Below, one piece after another: positions 32,483-44,734 of a DNA stretch of 64,000 nt. Under the pieces are notes generated by a model. It was given only the letters and a program-made list of their open reading frames with translations, was not told where the DNA came from and ran no database searches. Each line of letters begins with the position of its first letter. Within the stretch, counting starts at the first letter, position 1. The DNA is from Tupaia tana (taxonomy: Eukaryota; Chordata; Mammalia; Scandentia; Tupaiidae): positions 43,030,233 to 43,094,232 of the forward strand of contig JAKSZU010000004.1 of the NCBI GenBank assembly GCA_026018925.1. Direction: 5' to 3'. Made by a program: the position numbers and the translations under genes.

Positions 32483-33610
32483 ACATAAGTGGCATATTTC
32501 GCTTCAACTTCCCTCCAGGCTCATCTATGTTGCCACAAGTGACAGGATTTCCTTCTTTCCAAAGTCTGAATAGTTTATCGTGTATAGGCACCAAATTTTC
32601 TTTATCCATTCATGTGTTGATAGACGATTAGCTTGGATCCATATCTTGGCTACTGTGAATAATACTGCAAGGAACATGAGAGTGCAGATATCTGTTGGAT
32701 ATACTGGTTTCTTTAGAGGTATACCCAGTATCAGTGATGGATTATCTGGTTTGCAATTGTGGAGGAATCTCTATACTATTTTCTAAATGATTGTTCTAAT
32801 TTGCATTCTACTAACAGTGTATAAGGGTTCCCTTTCTCCGTATCCTTTCTAGTGCTCATTTCTTTTTTTTTCTTTCTTTTGATAATAGCCATGCTAGCAG
32901 GTATGAGATGACATCTTTGTGATTTTAACTCACCTTTCTCTGATAGTGATTTTGAGCATTTATAAACTTGCCAATTATTTATTTGTCTCCTTTTGAGAAA
33001 TATCTATTCAGATCTTTTGCCCATTTTTAATTGATTTTATTTTACTATTGATCATTTGAATTCTTTATATGTTTTGAATATTAACCCCCATCGGATGTAT
33101 ATATACATTGGCTAATATATTATAATTGCTATAGGTTGTCTCTATTCTTTTACTTGCTTTGTTGACCATAAAGATTTAGTTTAATGTAATCTCGTTTGCC
33201 TATTTTTGATTTTATTACCTGTGCTTTGGGATTTATATAAAAAAAAATTATTGCCGGGACCAGCAGTTAGCGTAATGGCTATGTCGCTGGACTCCCACGT
33301 AGTCGACCGCGGTTCGAGTCCCGGACCCGGCGGCTTAAACTCACGCCGGGCGCGTGTGCGTGCGTGCCCAAGATCCCGAGAGGAGAATGGAGGAGAGGGG
33401 ACTGTGGCGTGGCCATCCCCCCTGGGGGGTGATTTCTCGCTTTCTATCTCTCTGTCTCTCTCTGTCTGTCTGGCGAGCACACACGCCCTATAGCAAAAAC
33501 CTCTCCAAAAAAAAGAAAAAAAAAAATTATTGCCTAAACCAAATGTCATGAACTTTTTCCCCTAATCTTATTTTTAAAATTTTATAGTTTTAGGGCTTAC
33601 CTTAAGATAT
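32483..33610 (-). mobile_element. L1 ORF2 end, inverted 5' part
   Basis: Reads as the reverse complement of the last part of L1 ORF2 and adjoining sequence: 'ctttatccattcatgtgttg', 'ggatccatatcttggctact', 'tctgttggatatactggttt', 'gatcttttgcccatttttaa'. It carries a young SINE (33256-33520). Together with the next feature it forms one twin-primed insertion. Coding capacity is lost. Confidence 0.85.
33256..33520 (+). mobile_element. tRNA-SINE, young, most intact
   Basis: Box A TAGCGTAATGG at 33268-33278 and box B GGTTCGAGTCC at 33311-33321, 33 bp apart as in tRNA promoters. High CpG content is retained. AAAAAATTATTGCC (within 33241-33255, and 33521-33534) is the target duplication inside the L1. 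Pol III-promoter motifs look intact; whether it is expressed cannot be judged. Confidence 0.96.
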
Positions 33611-33639
33611 ATGCTAAATGAACACTTACATTGCATGTT

Positions 33640-34330
33640 ATTTTGCTTACATTATGTTAAATAAAAATAAGCCAGGTAGAAAAACAAAAAGTCATATGAC
33701 CCACTTACACATGAAATCTAAAAAAGTTGAATTCATTGAAGTATAAAGTAGTGGAGCCAGCACAACTGGTGTGTAGTTAAGGCAATGGACTCCTATATGG
33801 CTGACCGCAGTTTGAATCCTGGCCCCGATGGCTTGAAAATCATATCAGGTGCATGTGCATGTGTGCCCAAAATCTTGGGAGAAGAATGGAGAAGAAGGGA
33901 TTGTGGTATGGTCATGCCCCCGGAGAGTGGTTTCTCACTTTCTCTCTGTGTTTCTCTCTCTCTCTGGTGAGCATACATGCCTAATGGCAAAAACCTTAAA
34001 AATCTGAAACCAAAGCCAACAAACGAAAAGAACTAGGAAATAGAATGGTGGCTACCAAAAAATGGGTAGGTGAACGAGGAAGCAGGTTACATTTTAGTGA
34101 AACAGGAAACATAAATTCAAGAGATCTATTGTATAATATGATGACTATGGTTAATAACAATGTATTGTGTTCTTGAAAATTCCTAGGTAGATTATAAATG
34201 CTCTTACCACAAAAAATAATATGTGAAGTGGTGAATGTGTTAATTAGCCTGATTTAGCCATTCCACAAGGTCATGTCGTACATGATAAACTTATATAATA
34301 TTTGTTTGTAAATGAAATAAACGAATACAT
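33640..34330 (+). mobile_element. L1 3' end, sense part
   Basis: Starts at 'acattatgttaaataaaaat aagccagg' and continues 'gaaatctaaaaaagttgaat', 'gagatctattgtataatatg', 'ttaattagcctgatttagcc', the 3' UTR of older L1s. Interrupted by a SINE at 33752. The start lies at nearly the same consensus point as the left edge of the inverted part. Confidence 0.85.
33752..34005 (+). mobile_element. tRNA-SINE, old long form
   Basis: Head with GTGTAGTTAAGGCAATGGAC, box B decayed to GTTTGAATCC, body GAAGAATGGAGAAGAAGGGA, end 'ctaatggcaaaaacctt'. Nested in the L1 3' UTR. Confidence 0.92.
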
Positions 34331-35024
34331 GGGTGAATAAATTTTTAAATGGCAATATTTCATAGTGTTTATTATCATGGGCATTGGCACCAAACTAATA
34401 GCATAGATATGTAAAGGAGTGTGAGACTGAAGAGATAAGTCACTGGATTTGGGAACTGATTTATCATTGGCCACCTTCCAGAGTCTAGAGTGAAGGGGAA
34501 TAATGTCCAGGTGGACTCAGTTAAAACAGATAAAGTAATAATATATCACCTCACTAATAGTGCAAGAGGAGGATAGTGGCAGTTTAGATCATCTATCACT
34601 TTACAAAGTATCTGCATTTTCAAAGATGCAGTTTCAAACATCTGCCAAAAGTATGTTTGATTAATGGAATTTAACAATTGTTTGGGTTCAAATCACATCT
34701 CATAGGCAACTCCAAGGTACCATGGTGTTTGTTGTTATCACTTTTTATCAACATGCAAGTAAACCACATGGAGGACTTGTTGAAACATAGATGACTATGA
34801 TATGCCCAGCAAGTATATTATTCTGTAATTCGTTTGTTTTTTTTAGCTAGTCCTAAATGATGCCCCTGCTGGTACATGGACCACAACATTTTTGTGTAGT
34901 TACAAATGCTGTTTTAAAACGGTTACATTTTTTCTCACTGCATGAAAGCTAGAGATTATCTAAATTCAGTTCACCTGAGATACAAATAAATAAATAAATA
35001 AAGAAGGAGGTAAAGAATCATTCA
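34331..35024. other. Unique DNA, no gene seen
   Basis: No feature recognised except a short (AAAT)n at 34984-35001. Confidence 0.45.
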
Positions 35025-35035
35025 GATTATGGTGA

Positions 35036-35210
35036 GACACCGGCACATGTGCGTATGTGCCCATGATCCCCAAAGGAGAATGGAGGAGAAAGGGTTGCAA
35101 CATGGCCATCCCCTGTGGGGTGATTTCTCGCTTTCTGTCCATCTGTCACTCTCTGTCTTTCTGGCAAGTGCATGTGCCCTATAGCAAAAATCTCTCCAGA
35201 AAAAAAAAAT
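35036..35210 (+). mobile_element. tRNA-SINE, 5'-truncated
   Basis: Begins inside the body (CACCGGCACATGTGCGTATG), without tRNA head or pol III boxes, and ends TATAGCAAAAATCTCTCC plus A-tail. GATTATGGTGA at 35025-35035 and 35211-35221 proves an independent truncated insertion rather than later deletion. Confidence 0.93.
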
Positions 35211-35221
35211 GATTATGGTGA

Positions 35222-37504
35222 TGCAATGAGCTGGAAATAAGTACCATCTCACCTAATACTGAAATCTAACCAACCATACTGAGAGAGTTACTGTATAATC
35301 ACTCACTTTTATGTGAAAAACTGTTGACCTGGACCATATTCTTTTGCCAAATCCTGATGCTGAGATTTTCTTTTGTAGATATATAGACTTTGCTGCTTCT
35401 TGCTTTTATTTTTTCTTTGCATTTATGTATGTATGTATTTATTTTTATAAAGTTGTATATAACAAAAATACTGATAATATTTATAGCAATAACTTATAGA
35501 TACAAACTAGTGATAAACCACAATTTTACAAAAGATTATGAACATTGTACACACTTGTCAATTCTTTCTTTTAGGCAAGGTGCTCTTTTGATTTTAGATA
35601 AATGAACAGATACACACTATGAGGAACTACTTCCAGACAACACAAAAAAAGTTTTGATTTGTTTTTCTCTTGCAAACATAGGTTAATCATTTATAGTCTT
35701 CAAACATTATTACACTTAAGCTTTCACAATTTAATAAAGCATTCATAAAAAAAATCTGCAGACTAGTTTAACAGACAAATAACAAATAAGCAGACATGAC
35801 TATCCAAAAAAAAAAAAAATTGGTTTTTTCACAGCCACCATCTACCACCCACTCTCTACCAACCACTTTCCCTGCTCACAGTCTAGCAGCCACAGCTCGG
35901 GCCACTTCCGATTGCTCATCATTTTCTCCTTTATAGTTATTTAGGAGGATGGTAACTGACTTTTAATGAATAGCAATTTGAATATATAAATAGGTTTTTA
36001 GCAATTTTCTGAAACTTAGGAACGTAGCGCATGGTTCAGTTACAGATTTTTTTAATATGTTACATTGCAGATTAACTATGCCTATTGTTTATATCAGAGT
36101 ACTCTGTTATATTTGCCTCGTCTTCTTTACATGTAACATGTTTTGAACATTTGATGACCTAAGAACTTGATATTTTGAAAATTAAAGAATCAGATTTATT
36201 TTGTAATTAATTTGGTATCTTTTGTGGTCAGTTTAAAATGATTAATTTCATAAAATAATAATTTCTTAGATATTAAAAAGTGAATTATAGTGTTTTGGGG
36301 AAAATACCATCATTAAATATTATCATATATTTAAACTGTTTGGACCATTTGTTAGTTAATTGCTCTTAAGATGAATGAGCAGAATAAAAACAAAATTGCA
36401 TGACTAATACACTTCAAGAAGTCTTCTGTAAAATTAGTGATGGGTAAAAGAATATTCATTTTATTGACTCTCCTTGTACATTATATGCATGACATGTATT
36501 CAATATGTGGAAAAACTAAGAAAAAATTCACAAGGCCTCTACTTCCTTAAATGAAAGAAAATAAGTCAAGGGATCTCTTATTTTTATATATAAAGGATGT
36601 AAAGACTCAAATACTGTCTCAATGTCCTCGAAATTATACATCATAAATTCGTTTTTTTTGTTTTGAACTCTATGGGTGACCCTGGATATCTTGTTTGCTC
36701 AATAGATACCTCTTTTTATTTGTCTGTAAAAATGAAGCTTTGAACTGTGGGCCTTTGCCTTTCTGGTTTATTTGATTCTGAACGAGGGCGGTTGTCTAAA
36801 CGAGTAGCTAAACAATTGGACAACAGCATTATACAAATCTTTTTGCATGTTGCTGGCTATTATTAAGACAAACCCTTGCTTTTCTTTCTTTAGTTCCAAC
36901 CCCTGGAGTTTCAGGCACTGTATTTTTCCTGTGACATTTCTGTTTTTATGCTCATATAGTAAACTCTTCCAAAACATAACACTTTTTTGAAAAGCAGATA
37001 GAAAAACCAACCCAATCAAGAAACAGAACATTACATCAAATTGTCTGACTGTTCCTTTTTCAAATTGCCCTCTAAACAATTCATGGTTAATAATAAATTA
37101 CATGTTTGAGATAAAAGAAATATTTTAGGAAAGATATTCATGGAAATAAATGTAAACAGGAGAAGATGAAAGAGAAATAATATTTATCATAAATCTATGA
37201 TACTGTGGAAATTTTATGAGTTTTTTTTTAATTTTTTTAAACATGAAAGATACAATGATAACAAAATCTAAAATTCTTGGCCTGAAGACAGTTATTTTAT
37301 GTTGGTGCTTAAAACCTGTAAAAACCACAATTGGAAATTAACTTAGTGGAGACATCACTGTTTTAATCCTCAGAGAAACAAACATATGTATCATATTAAT
37401 GCTATGATAAGCATTAACATAATTAATCTACATTAACAATGGTTGAGAGAGCCTTCATTCAGTAGTCTCATCTGATCTACACAGAAGACTTATTCTTTTT
37501 AAGA
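35222..37504. other. Unique AT-rich DNA, 2.3 kb
   Basis: No SINE, LTR or L1 recognised. A 14-A run lies at about 35806-35819. The 103-codon minus-strand frame at 36768-37079 has no motif or context that supports a gene. Confidence 0.5.
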
Positions 37505-37657
37505 ATTATTTATTTAATTTTATTTATTATTATGTAATTGACCAGAGAGAGATAGAGAGAGGGAAGGTGAGAAAGCAAGTTACCAAGTCTGGGACTCGAA
37601 CCAGAGTGCGACATGTGCAAGTCCAGTACCTTAACCACCACACCACCTGCCAGCCCC
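37505..37657 (-). mobile_element. tRNA-SINE, short form
   Basis: Antisense: ATTATGTAATTGACCAGAGA, CCAAGTCTGGGACTCGAACC, CACCACCTGCCAGCCCC. No long-form body. Confidence 0.9.
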
Positions 37658-39101
37658 CTTCACAGAGAGGATTTAATATAGTATAAGCACTTACCCAGTG
37701 CTTCAAAGTGGAAGAGTTTAAATTTTACTATTAATAGCTTCGATAATTCCTTTCCCATTAGTTTACACTGGGGCTTTCATGGATGTGTTTAAGAGAGCAG
37801 TATCTTCTAATTAGACTGGAAACTTCCTGGAACATATGTGCTTAATTGTATTTTGTGCTTTTGTTTACGTGTTTGACTTATTCCAGAAAAGTGACTTCGA
37901 TGTAAGGACAGGAGATAAGCAGGTACCAATAAGGCTTAGTAGCGTGTTTCTACCATCTCCCCTTGCTGAGCTTGTCTTTCTCCTAATTGTGTTGTCCTAC
38001 CTTCACCAACGATACAAATAAATTAACAATGTTCAACATCTCAAACTTGATTTCACACTTCTTAGTGAGTTCTGTGAAATTTCCATGCTTCATCATTTAC
38101 AGCTACTCACAAAAAGTATGTGTGAAATAACTGTGAAGGCAGAGAAGCAAAACATGAAGACGTAGTAATTCATCTGTAAAAAAAAGAAATCTGAATATGG
38201 TATATGAACACCGATGTGTTTTTTTTTTCTTTTCTTTCTTTTTCTTTTTTTTTTAATGTTCAATTCCAACACTATGGAATTCTACGAAACAAAAAACTGA
38301 ATATTACAGGGCTGCCAAAACGAGGTGATGCTGTAATTATCAGGCTTTTAAAACTTCCCCATATTTTTCCATACACTGACAATGCCTTAAGCATAGTATA
38401 ATCATGTCCTTTGCAGATGAATTATATGTTTTCTTTCCCCTGTAGCCAAGATTTTTAGCAATCCTTTATTAAGCTTCAACTTCAAAATAATTTAAAAATC
38501 TTATAATTTGTCACTTCCTACATTTTATACATAACTTATTGACAAATACTACATAGGCAACTGTTGACACTGTTCTCAAAAAAGCATAATTAGCATTGTT
38601 ATTTATGAGTTTTCTATTTATAAAATTCACACTCCCTTAATGGAACAAATACAAGGGAGTATAATTCTACTTTTCTATATGCTGCTTTTCATGTATCTGT
38701 AAGACTATTACTAAACTTCAGGTATATTTACTTAATACTACTCTTGAAGACCAAGAAAAGTTTTATTCTAACTATTAATACAAATGATCTCCATTCAATA
38801 TTTATTAAAGGAATTTCAATTCACCATGAACTAATCACAATTCATTTTCTGTTTTATAATCAACATATACAAAAATAGTTGTGGTGTGTGATAATCAAAG
38901 AATTGTTCACTGTTGGATAAATTGAATACTTTGCTTTATCAGTACAGCATATTAAAAAGTCTCTTGGCCTATTCAGCTTGATTTCTTACAACATTACATG
39001 GGATTTCTGATAGTACAAATTTTAAATACAGTATGGGTAGAGGAATTGCTTTTCTCCATCTCTTATATGACATGAAAATTGAATGGAAATCATTCTATTT
39101 T
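37658..39101. other. Unique AT-rich DNA, 1.4 kb
   Basis: No gene or transposon recognised. A pyrimidine run lies at 38219-38255. Confidence 0.5.
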
Positions 39102-39116
39102 GAAAAGCAAATGTAA

Positions 39117-39211
39117 GGGGCTGGCAAGTGGCATAGTGGTTAAGGACAATGGACTCCCACATGGCCGACTGCGGTTCAAGTCTCGGACCTGGTGGCTTGC
39201 TTTCTCACTTC

Positions 39212-39247
<36 letters not shown>

Positions 39248-39313
39248 GATCAAACTGGAAAATAATAATGATGATAATAATAAATAAAGTTAAATAAAAT
39301 AATTCTAAAAAAA
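39117..39313 (+). mobile_element. tRNA-SINE, short form, well preserved
   Basis: GGGGCTGGCAAGTGGCATAG head, box B GGTTCAAGTC, GGTGGCTTGCTTTCTCAC junction, CT run, TGATCAAACTGGAAAATAA end. GAAAAGCAAATGTAA at 39102-39116 and 39314-39328 is a perfect 15-bp target duplication. Confidence 0.95.
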
Positions 39314-39328
39314 GAAAAGCAAATGTAA

Positions 39329-39799
39329 ATAAATTAAGAAAGCTATAGCCCAATTTTCACCATGCTAGTGGAAAAATTAATAAATATTCATTTTATTTTT
39401 ATACAGATAAACTATCACAAATATCTTTGATATATATGATACTACAAAAATAATACAGTAGTGTAATACAAGAAAAAATACTAGCAGATATCAGTTTTCT
39501 TAACAATCTAATATTTAAACAAGTACCTAGAATATTCTCAATGTTAAATGTTATTCTTAATGTTAAATGGGCTATTAAGGTCATCGAATTTAATTGTATT
39601 TAACAGTACATTATCCACCTCTATATGTCTCTATAATTATGAAAACTGATGTTATATTTGCTTTTATTTCCTACTCCTTCCCCTCCAAAATATTTGTGCT
39701 CTTTCAACTTTCATTGCTAATGCACACACGACTATATTTTAAGAGTATTTTTATTGTCTTGTTGGAATTAAGAAAACCAAAGATAAAATAACACAAACA
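39329..39799. other. Unique DNA, no gene seen
   Basis: No feature recognised apart from the short duplication AATGTTAAATG at about 39540-39568. Confidence 0.45.
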
Positions 39800-39815
39800 G
39801 AAAATACTTATTCTC

Positions 39816-40064
39816 AGAGTCAGCAGATGGCATAATGATTATGTTGCTGGACTCCCATGTAGTCTACTGTGGTTCAAGTCCTGGTGCTGGTGGCTTAAAA
39901 CTCATGCTGAGTGTGTATGCATGTGTGCCCAAGAAGAGAATGGAAGAGACAAGGTTGTGGCATGGTTATCTCCTGTGGGGGCTGATTTCTAGCTTTCTGT
40001 CTCTCTGACAAGTGTATGCACTATATATCAAAAATCTCTCTCAAAAAAAAATAAAAAGAAAAAA
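39816..40064 (+). mobile_element. tRNA-SINE, intermediate subfamily
   Basis: Head CAGCAGATGGCATAATGATT with GTTGCTGGACTCCCATGTAG is between the old and young types. GAAAATACTTATTCTC at 39800-39815 and 40065-40080 is a perfect 16-bp target duplication. Confidence 0.95.
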
Positions 40065-40254
40065 GAAAATACTTATTCTCCATATCTAAAGTTCTTTCAA
40101 CTTTAATTCATGCAATGTACATTATTCTTATATTTTTTTCTGGATTAAATTTCCCTTGGAAAATGAAACCAGGTGTTTTAATTATCTAATTCCTAGGGTT
40201 TAATATAATGAGATGTATGGCACATAGTAACACAACAAGAGATTATTTTCCTTT

Positions 40255-40530
40255 TCTTTTCTTTTATTTATCCAGGGAGCACATGTGCACACAGGAGAGA
40301 GAGAAAGAGAGAGTGAGGAGGAAGAGAGAGGCAGAGAGACAGCACAACCCCAACTGGATCTAGTCATGCCACAGTCCTTTGTCCTCAAATTCTCCATCCA
40401 GTCTGCTCCTGGGCATGCCCTCGTGTGCCTAGTGTAGAAGCTGCAAGGACAAGGACTCAAATTTGATTGGCCATATGAGATTCAGCTTCCTCTGCACAGA
40501 ATTTAACCACTGTGCTGTAAGGCTATTCCT
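40255..40530 (-). mobile_element. tRNA-SINE, old
   Basis: Antisense: 'tccagggagcacatgtgcac', purine-rich block, 'gtcatgccacagtcctttgt', AACCACTGTGCTGTAAGGC. Diverged, with extra bases relative to the long form. Confidence 0.78.
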
Positions 40531-40845
40531 CTTTTTAAAATTATATTTGGAAAGAAGTATTTTGTTCTCTCTACACACCCCTTTTCTCTTTTATTCTGTC
40601 TTCTTCTGCCCTGCTCTTCATTCTTTCATTAAAGTAGAATGAAATATGGAAAATAATTTATGTAATTGTGTTTTCAGATTAGGATTAATGAGCTGGCATT
40701 TGATGTCACTTGAGTAAAAGAAATATGTAACAATCTAATAATATTGATCAAACTATACATATAAGTAAATTTCAAGAGTTGACCATGACCTTCAGTAAAA
40801 AGTATTGGGTATACTCTATGGTAACATAATGTAAAAATAATGAAT

Positions 40846-40930
40846 ATTGGGTTGTCAGAAAAAAATCTGTATGTATTTTTGCAGAAAAAAAACAGAAAAA
40901 GACTTTATGACTTTTCCAATGACACACTAT
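40846..40930. mobile_element. Palindromic mariner MITE, decayed
   Basis: Left end ATTGGGTTGTCAGAAAAAAA, right end GACTTTTCCAATGACACAC; the ends are imperfect inverted repeats of the type seen intact at 51204-51280. Confidence 0.6.
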
Positions 40931-42039
40931 AATGCCAAAATAAATAATAGTTATAATTAATTAATTAAAAAAGAAGATAGGTCAAAACTTTTCTAGATTG
41001 TCTAAACATAGTAGCCTACTATAAATATTAAATTATAAAATGTATTAAAAACAAATATACCCACATAAGTGTCCAGGAGAGACTTAATACAATGTTCATA
41101 AAAATCTTAAGGTAGCAGTATACTTGATGTTTCAGAAACGTGAGGAGAAAGAGTAAGTTAAGGAAAGTGAGCATAGATTCTAAATTTCTTAAGGTTTTTA
41201 GTGGAATGATATTAGCATTTTAAATATACATTATAACCACACTCATTTTAGGGATCCACGTGGTAAAGCCGTTTCCCTCCTGTATCTACAGGTTTATCTA
41301 GCTGACTGACTTCGCATTCCTTAGGTAAATAAAAAGGTATTAAATAGCTTTTGAAATGTTAGCCACCAAGTGGTATTAAACTACTATATTTAAATATGAT
41401 ATTTAATACCTTAATCTTAAAAAGACAATCAGTGAAAATGAAGTTTAATAATGTATAATCTGAGCAGCTAATTACACAGAGAATTTAGAAGTGCAGGCTT
41501 AAATGTGTGTGTGATATTGATCTGTCACCTCAGGAATAGCTAATGAGATCACTCATACTTCCCTGGGAAATAAGCAAAGGGCACAGAAGAAGGGATATAG
41601 CATTGGTTCAAACCTGATTTTATTACAGTCTGGACATTTAGAAGTAGTTAAAATGATGTAGAAAGGCAACTGGAAATCATTTGACTCTTCCTCTCTAATT
41701 AAACCTGCCTGATATGGATTGGTGATCCATGAAATAGGGACAAGCTTAGTCCTTCCAATATTATGAATCTTGACCATTTAATTGGTCCCCAGCATCTTGT
41801 TAATGATGCCGTTTTCCAAAAGATCACACATTTCTTCCAAGTGACCGAGTTTTTTTTTTTTCTTAATTTTATTTTGACCGATCCTCTGTGTATTAGTTTT
41901 TAAATCAAGACTGATTCTCCTATAGCTAAAAAAATCTTTAAGATAAACCCATCTTTGTGCTTTCTGTCCACAAAAATGCCACTGGCCACTGGCCACATTG
42001 CACAATAACAGAATGACCTTATAAAAGTCCCAGTGTTCC
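40931..42039. other. Unique DNA, 1.1 kb
   Basis: No repeat recognised. The 74- and 96-codon minus-strand frames at 41553-42068 show no motif or splice support. Confidence 0.45.
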
Positions 42040-42245
42040 CAGACTGAGTCATGCAGTGGAGAAGGCACAGGAGAGTGAATTGTTAAAACTTTAGAATCAG
42101 GCTGCAGGGTCCAAGCCTGAACTACAAGCTTATGAACTACAGTTCTTTAGACAAATCACTGACTTATCTTACTTAGTCTTAGTTTTCTCATTGAGCAAAT
42201 GTAGATAACAGCTACCTCAAATGGTTGTTGCATTTATTTGATAAT
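42040..42245 (+). mobile_element. MIR SINE
   Basis: 'ttagaatcaggctgcagggt', 'gaactacagttctttagaca', 'cttagttttctcattgagca', 'ctacctcaaatggttgttg' follow the MIR order nearly end to end. Confidence 0.7.
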
Positions 42246-42285
42246 ATAGATGCTGTATTTGGCCCAGTACTCTATAGCTGGAAGA

Positions 42286-42316
<31 letters not shown>

Positions 42317-42669
42317 TTAATGTGTCATTTATTTTATTGCTAATTATAGAAATAATAACAAATATCTTGAAGATCCACATTGTAATCTACTAGACTGTGT
42401 TGACTGCTATAATTTTAATTGCACTTGTTCTGCTAATGACTAATTCCCAAGTTCCACTTTCCCCCACCGCCATTTTAAAAATAATTTATTATTTACATTT
42501 AATTGTTGAATATCTTTGCAGGGCACAACAAGGATTTTTCAAAGCTTGCATTCAGAGTGCAACAATCAAATCAAGGATAATACCAAGTTCCACTTTTTCA
42601 TTCTGACATGTATCTGACCAGAGGAGAAACAGTATCTCCCATGAGTGTTCCAGAAACTCATTTTCTTTT
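42246..42669. other. Unique DNA with (ATT)n
   Basis: (TTA) trinucleotide array of about 9 units at 42289-42315. The rest is not recognised. Confidence 0.5.
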
Positions 42670-42895
42670 CTTTAATAAACATTTACAAGATAGTTCATGT
42701 GTACTAGGTATTCTAACAGGGACTTGAAATAGTGCCCCTCTTATTACTCGTAGAACCTATCAGGTAGATCCTCTGCTTGTCCCCTATTACAACAGGACAT
42801 CTGTGGCACAGTGAGGTTACAGAACTCACTGGAGGACAGTTAGGAGTAGAAAGTGGCAGAGCAGAGATTTTTTAACCCAGGCAGCACTTGGTTTT
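42670..42895 (-). mobile_element. L2 end plus MIR, antisense
   Basis: 42670-42730 ('ataaacatttacaagatagt', 'gtgtactaggtattctaaca') resembles an antisense L2 end. 42735-42895 is an antisense MIR ('gtggcacagtgaggttacag', 'agtggcagagcagagatttt', 'ttaacccaggcagc'). Bases 42783-42838 are repeated inside the SINE at 44735-45026, see findings. Confidence 0.65.
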
Positions 42896-43584
42896 AAAAG
42901 CTATATTATCTGTTTCCCTCCTACCTGAATCTATAGCACCAGGTTTTAATGAGGCTGCTGCGGGCTCCACATCCTTCCAGAGTGCCTGATAGTGTTGCCA
43001 GCGCCCGACCTGCTGTCACCGTGACGTTTGCTCCCTTTCACTGCCCCTGCTGCTGACAACCCAGTGGTCCTCTTTTCTGCTGCTGCCAGCAGCCAGCTGC
43101 TCCAAAAAAAGACAGCTCTTTTCACCTTGAAAGAAAATAAATTTTCATCTCATGAGTGTGAGCAAAGATAAACACTTATGTATAAATGCTAACACTTTTT
43201 GGCTTTTATTTCCACTGGCCAGAGTCCTATAGTTTGACTGGGTTGATTAAAAAAAAAAACATTTTAATTATTAATGAATGTTACCACAACTACTACTGAT
43301 AAATGAAAATGCACATTTCACCATAAACTGATAAAAAATTGGATGCTATCAGTGTTTTAAAATATTTTCATCAGTTGTATAGGTTCAAAATTGCTTTATT
43401 GTACTTTGAGATGTGGTTGAGAAGTGTAAGTGTGTTGGACATTTTCTTTAATCGAAATTAATACATATAGTCAACCGATATGAACTACATTACAGAATGG
43501 TTGACATGTGTGTTCCTTTGCTAATAATTTTTTGCAGATTAGCTTACTAAGTTCTCAGAAAATTTCCTGCATCATATATAGGGT
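42896..43584. other. Unique DNA with a GC-rich patch
   Basis: About 42945-43110 is clearly more GC-rich than its surroundings, with repeated CTGCTG motifs and several CpGs. No gene or repeat assigned. Confidence 0.45.
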
Positions 43585-43730
43585 GTCTATCCCATTGTAC
43601 TGATGCTTTATAGAAAGCTTATATAGTACCCTCCCAATCACATAGCCTGTAAAAGTTGATGCTGATTCAAGCCTGTATTTATAATTGAGCTATGTAAATG
43701 ATTCCACTTCCAAAGCTCTAAGCACCTTTA
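43585..43730 (-). mobile_element. Possible MIR, antisense
   Basis: 'cccattgtactgatgcttta', 'cccaatcacatagcctgtaa', 'gctgattcaagcctgta' match the antisense MIR order only loosely. Confidence 0.4.
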
Positions 43731-43839
43731 CATATGTTACCCATTTCTTATGAACCTTTTATTCCTTATGTACTGAAATGTGAAAAATTTATTTTTTTTA
43801 ATTCAGTAGAGAAAGCTAGAAAAAGATACTTTATATATT

Positions 43840-44072
43840 TATTTATTCATTCATTTATTCATTTGTTTCTAATTTACAAGAGGCATGTATGCTTCTCAGG
43901 GTGGGTAGCGGGGGTGAGTAAACATCTCCCATTGGGGGGGTGGTTATGTCACAATCCATTCTTCTCCATTTCTCTCTCTTTTTAGCACACGTGCCTAATG
44001 TGTCTCTCAAGCTGCTAAGTCCAGGACTCGAACTACGCCGTTGGTCATGGACATTCATCTTCCCCAGCATTC
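43840..44072 (-). mobile_element. tRNA-SINE, old
   Basis: Antisense: ATTT/ATTC-rich tail, 'ggtggttatgtcacaatcca', AGTCCAGGACTCGAACTACG, shortened 5' end. Diverged. Confidence 0.78.
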
Positions 44073-44734
44073 ATTAAGTTCACTGACTTGAACCAACAAT
44101 AACCACACGCATTAGGAATAAAATTACCTCTTCTCCTATGTGAGTTTACAGGAAACCAGAGCATAAGAATTCAGGTGACACTTCTTCCAGGCTGTTCTTC
44201 CTGTTCTTTAGAAATAAAGGGAGCGCTTCAGAAAACTCCACTAACCTAGACCCCAGTGCTCATAGTCCAGTCATGACAATGCCCTTTGTATCCCCCAGGA
44301 CTACACAAATGATGCTATTTATTATTTCTTATACCTGCTACAATAAGAACCCCACATTCCTAGGTCACCGTTTCCAAATCTCTGTTCTTTCCTATCTTTC
44401 CAAAACTCAAGAAGTTCTACTTCATGTTTTCAAATTCATGCTTTATTTTCAATAGATAACTGCTGTCCTTAAACTATTTCTAAAATTTCCATCACTGTAT
44501 GGCTTTTGAGAAAAACTGACTCTGTGGTAAGAACAAACCATTTCTTGCACCTTGTCAAGTGTAACCTTTTACTCCTATGCTTTACCCTCGAGCCAGAAGG
44601 AAGTGTTAATAGTTATCTATGGTCCTTGTTTCTGCTTTCATACTGTTTTCCTTCCTGCACAGCCTCTAGCGCTCCGTGTCACATCATCATATACTATCAC
44701 CCACTACCTTTTTTTTTATTTCATTTATTTTTAA
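44073..44734. other. Unique DNA, no gene seen
   Basis: No feature recognised. The 129-codon frame starting in this part runs into the SINE and is not credible. Confidence 0.45.

Noticed and set aside
33256-33330. tRNA gene call on SINE heads
   Set aside because: Box A and B are present, but the acceptor ends do not pair and the same sequence recurs as part of a longer SINE.
33181-33549. 122-codon minus-strand frame and similar frames at 15279, 20931, 54877
   Set aside because: All are the same young SINE read in the same frame; CpG-rich young copies simply stay open by chance.
36768-37079. 103-codon minus-strand frame in unique DNA
   Set aside because: No recognised motif, no splice or promoter context; this length is expected by chance in 64 kb.
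38204-38260. T-run at 38219-38256 as the tail of an antisense retroposon
   Set aside because: No element body or target duplication could be recognised beside it.
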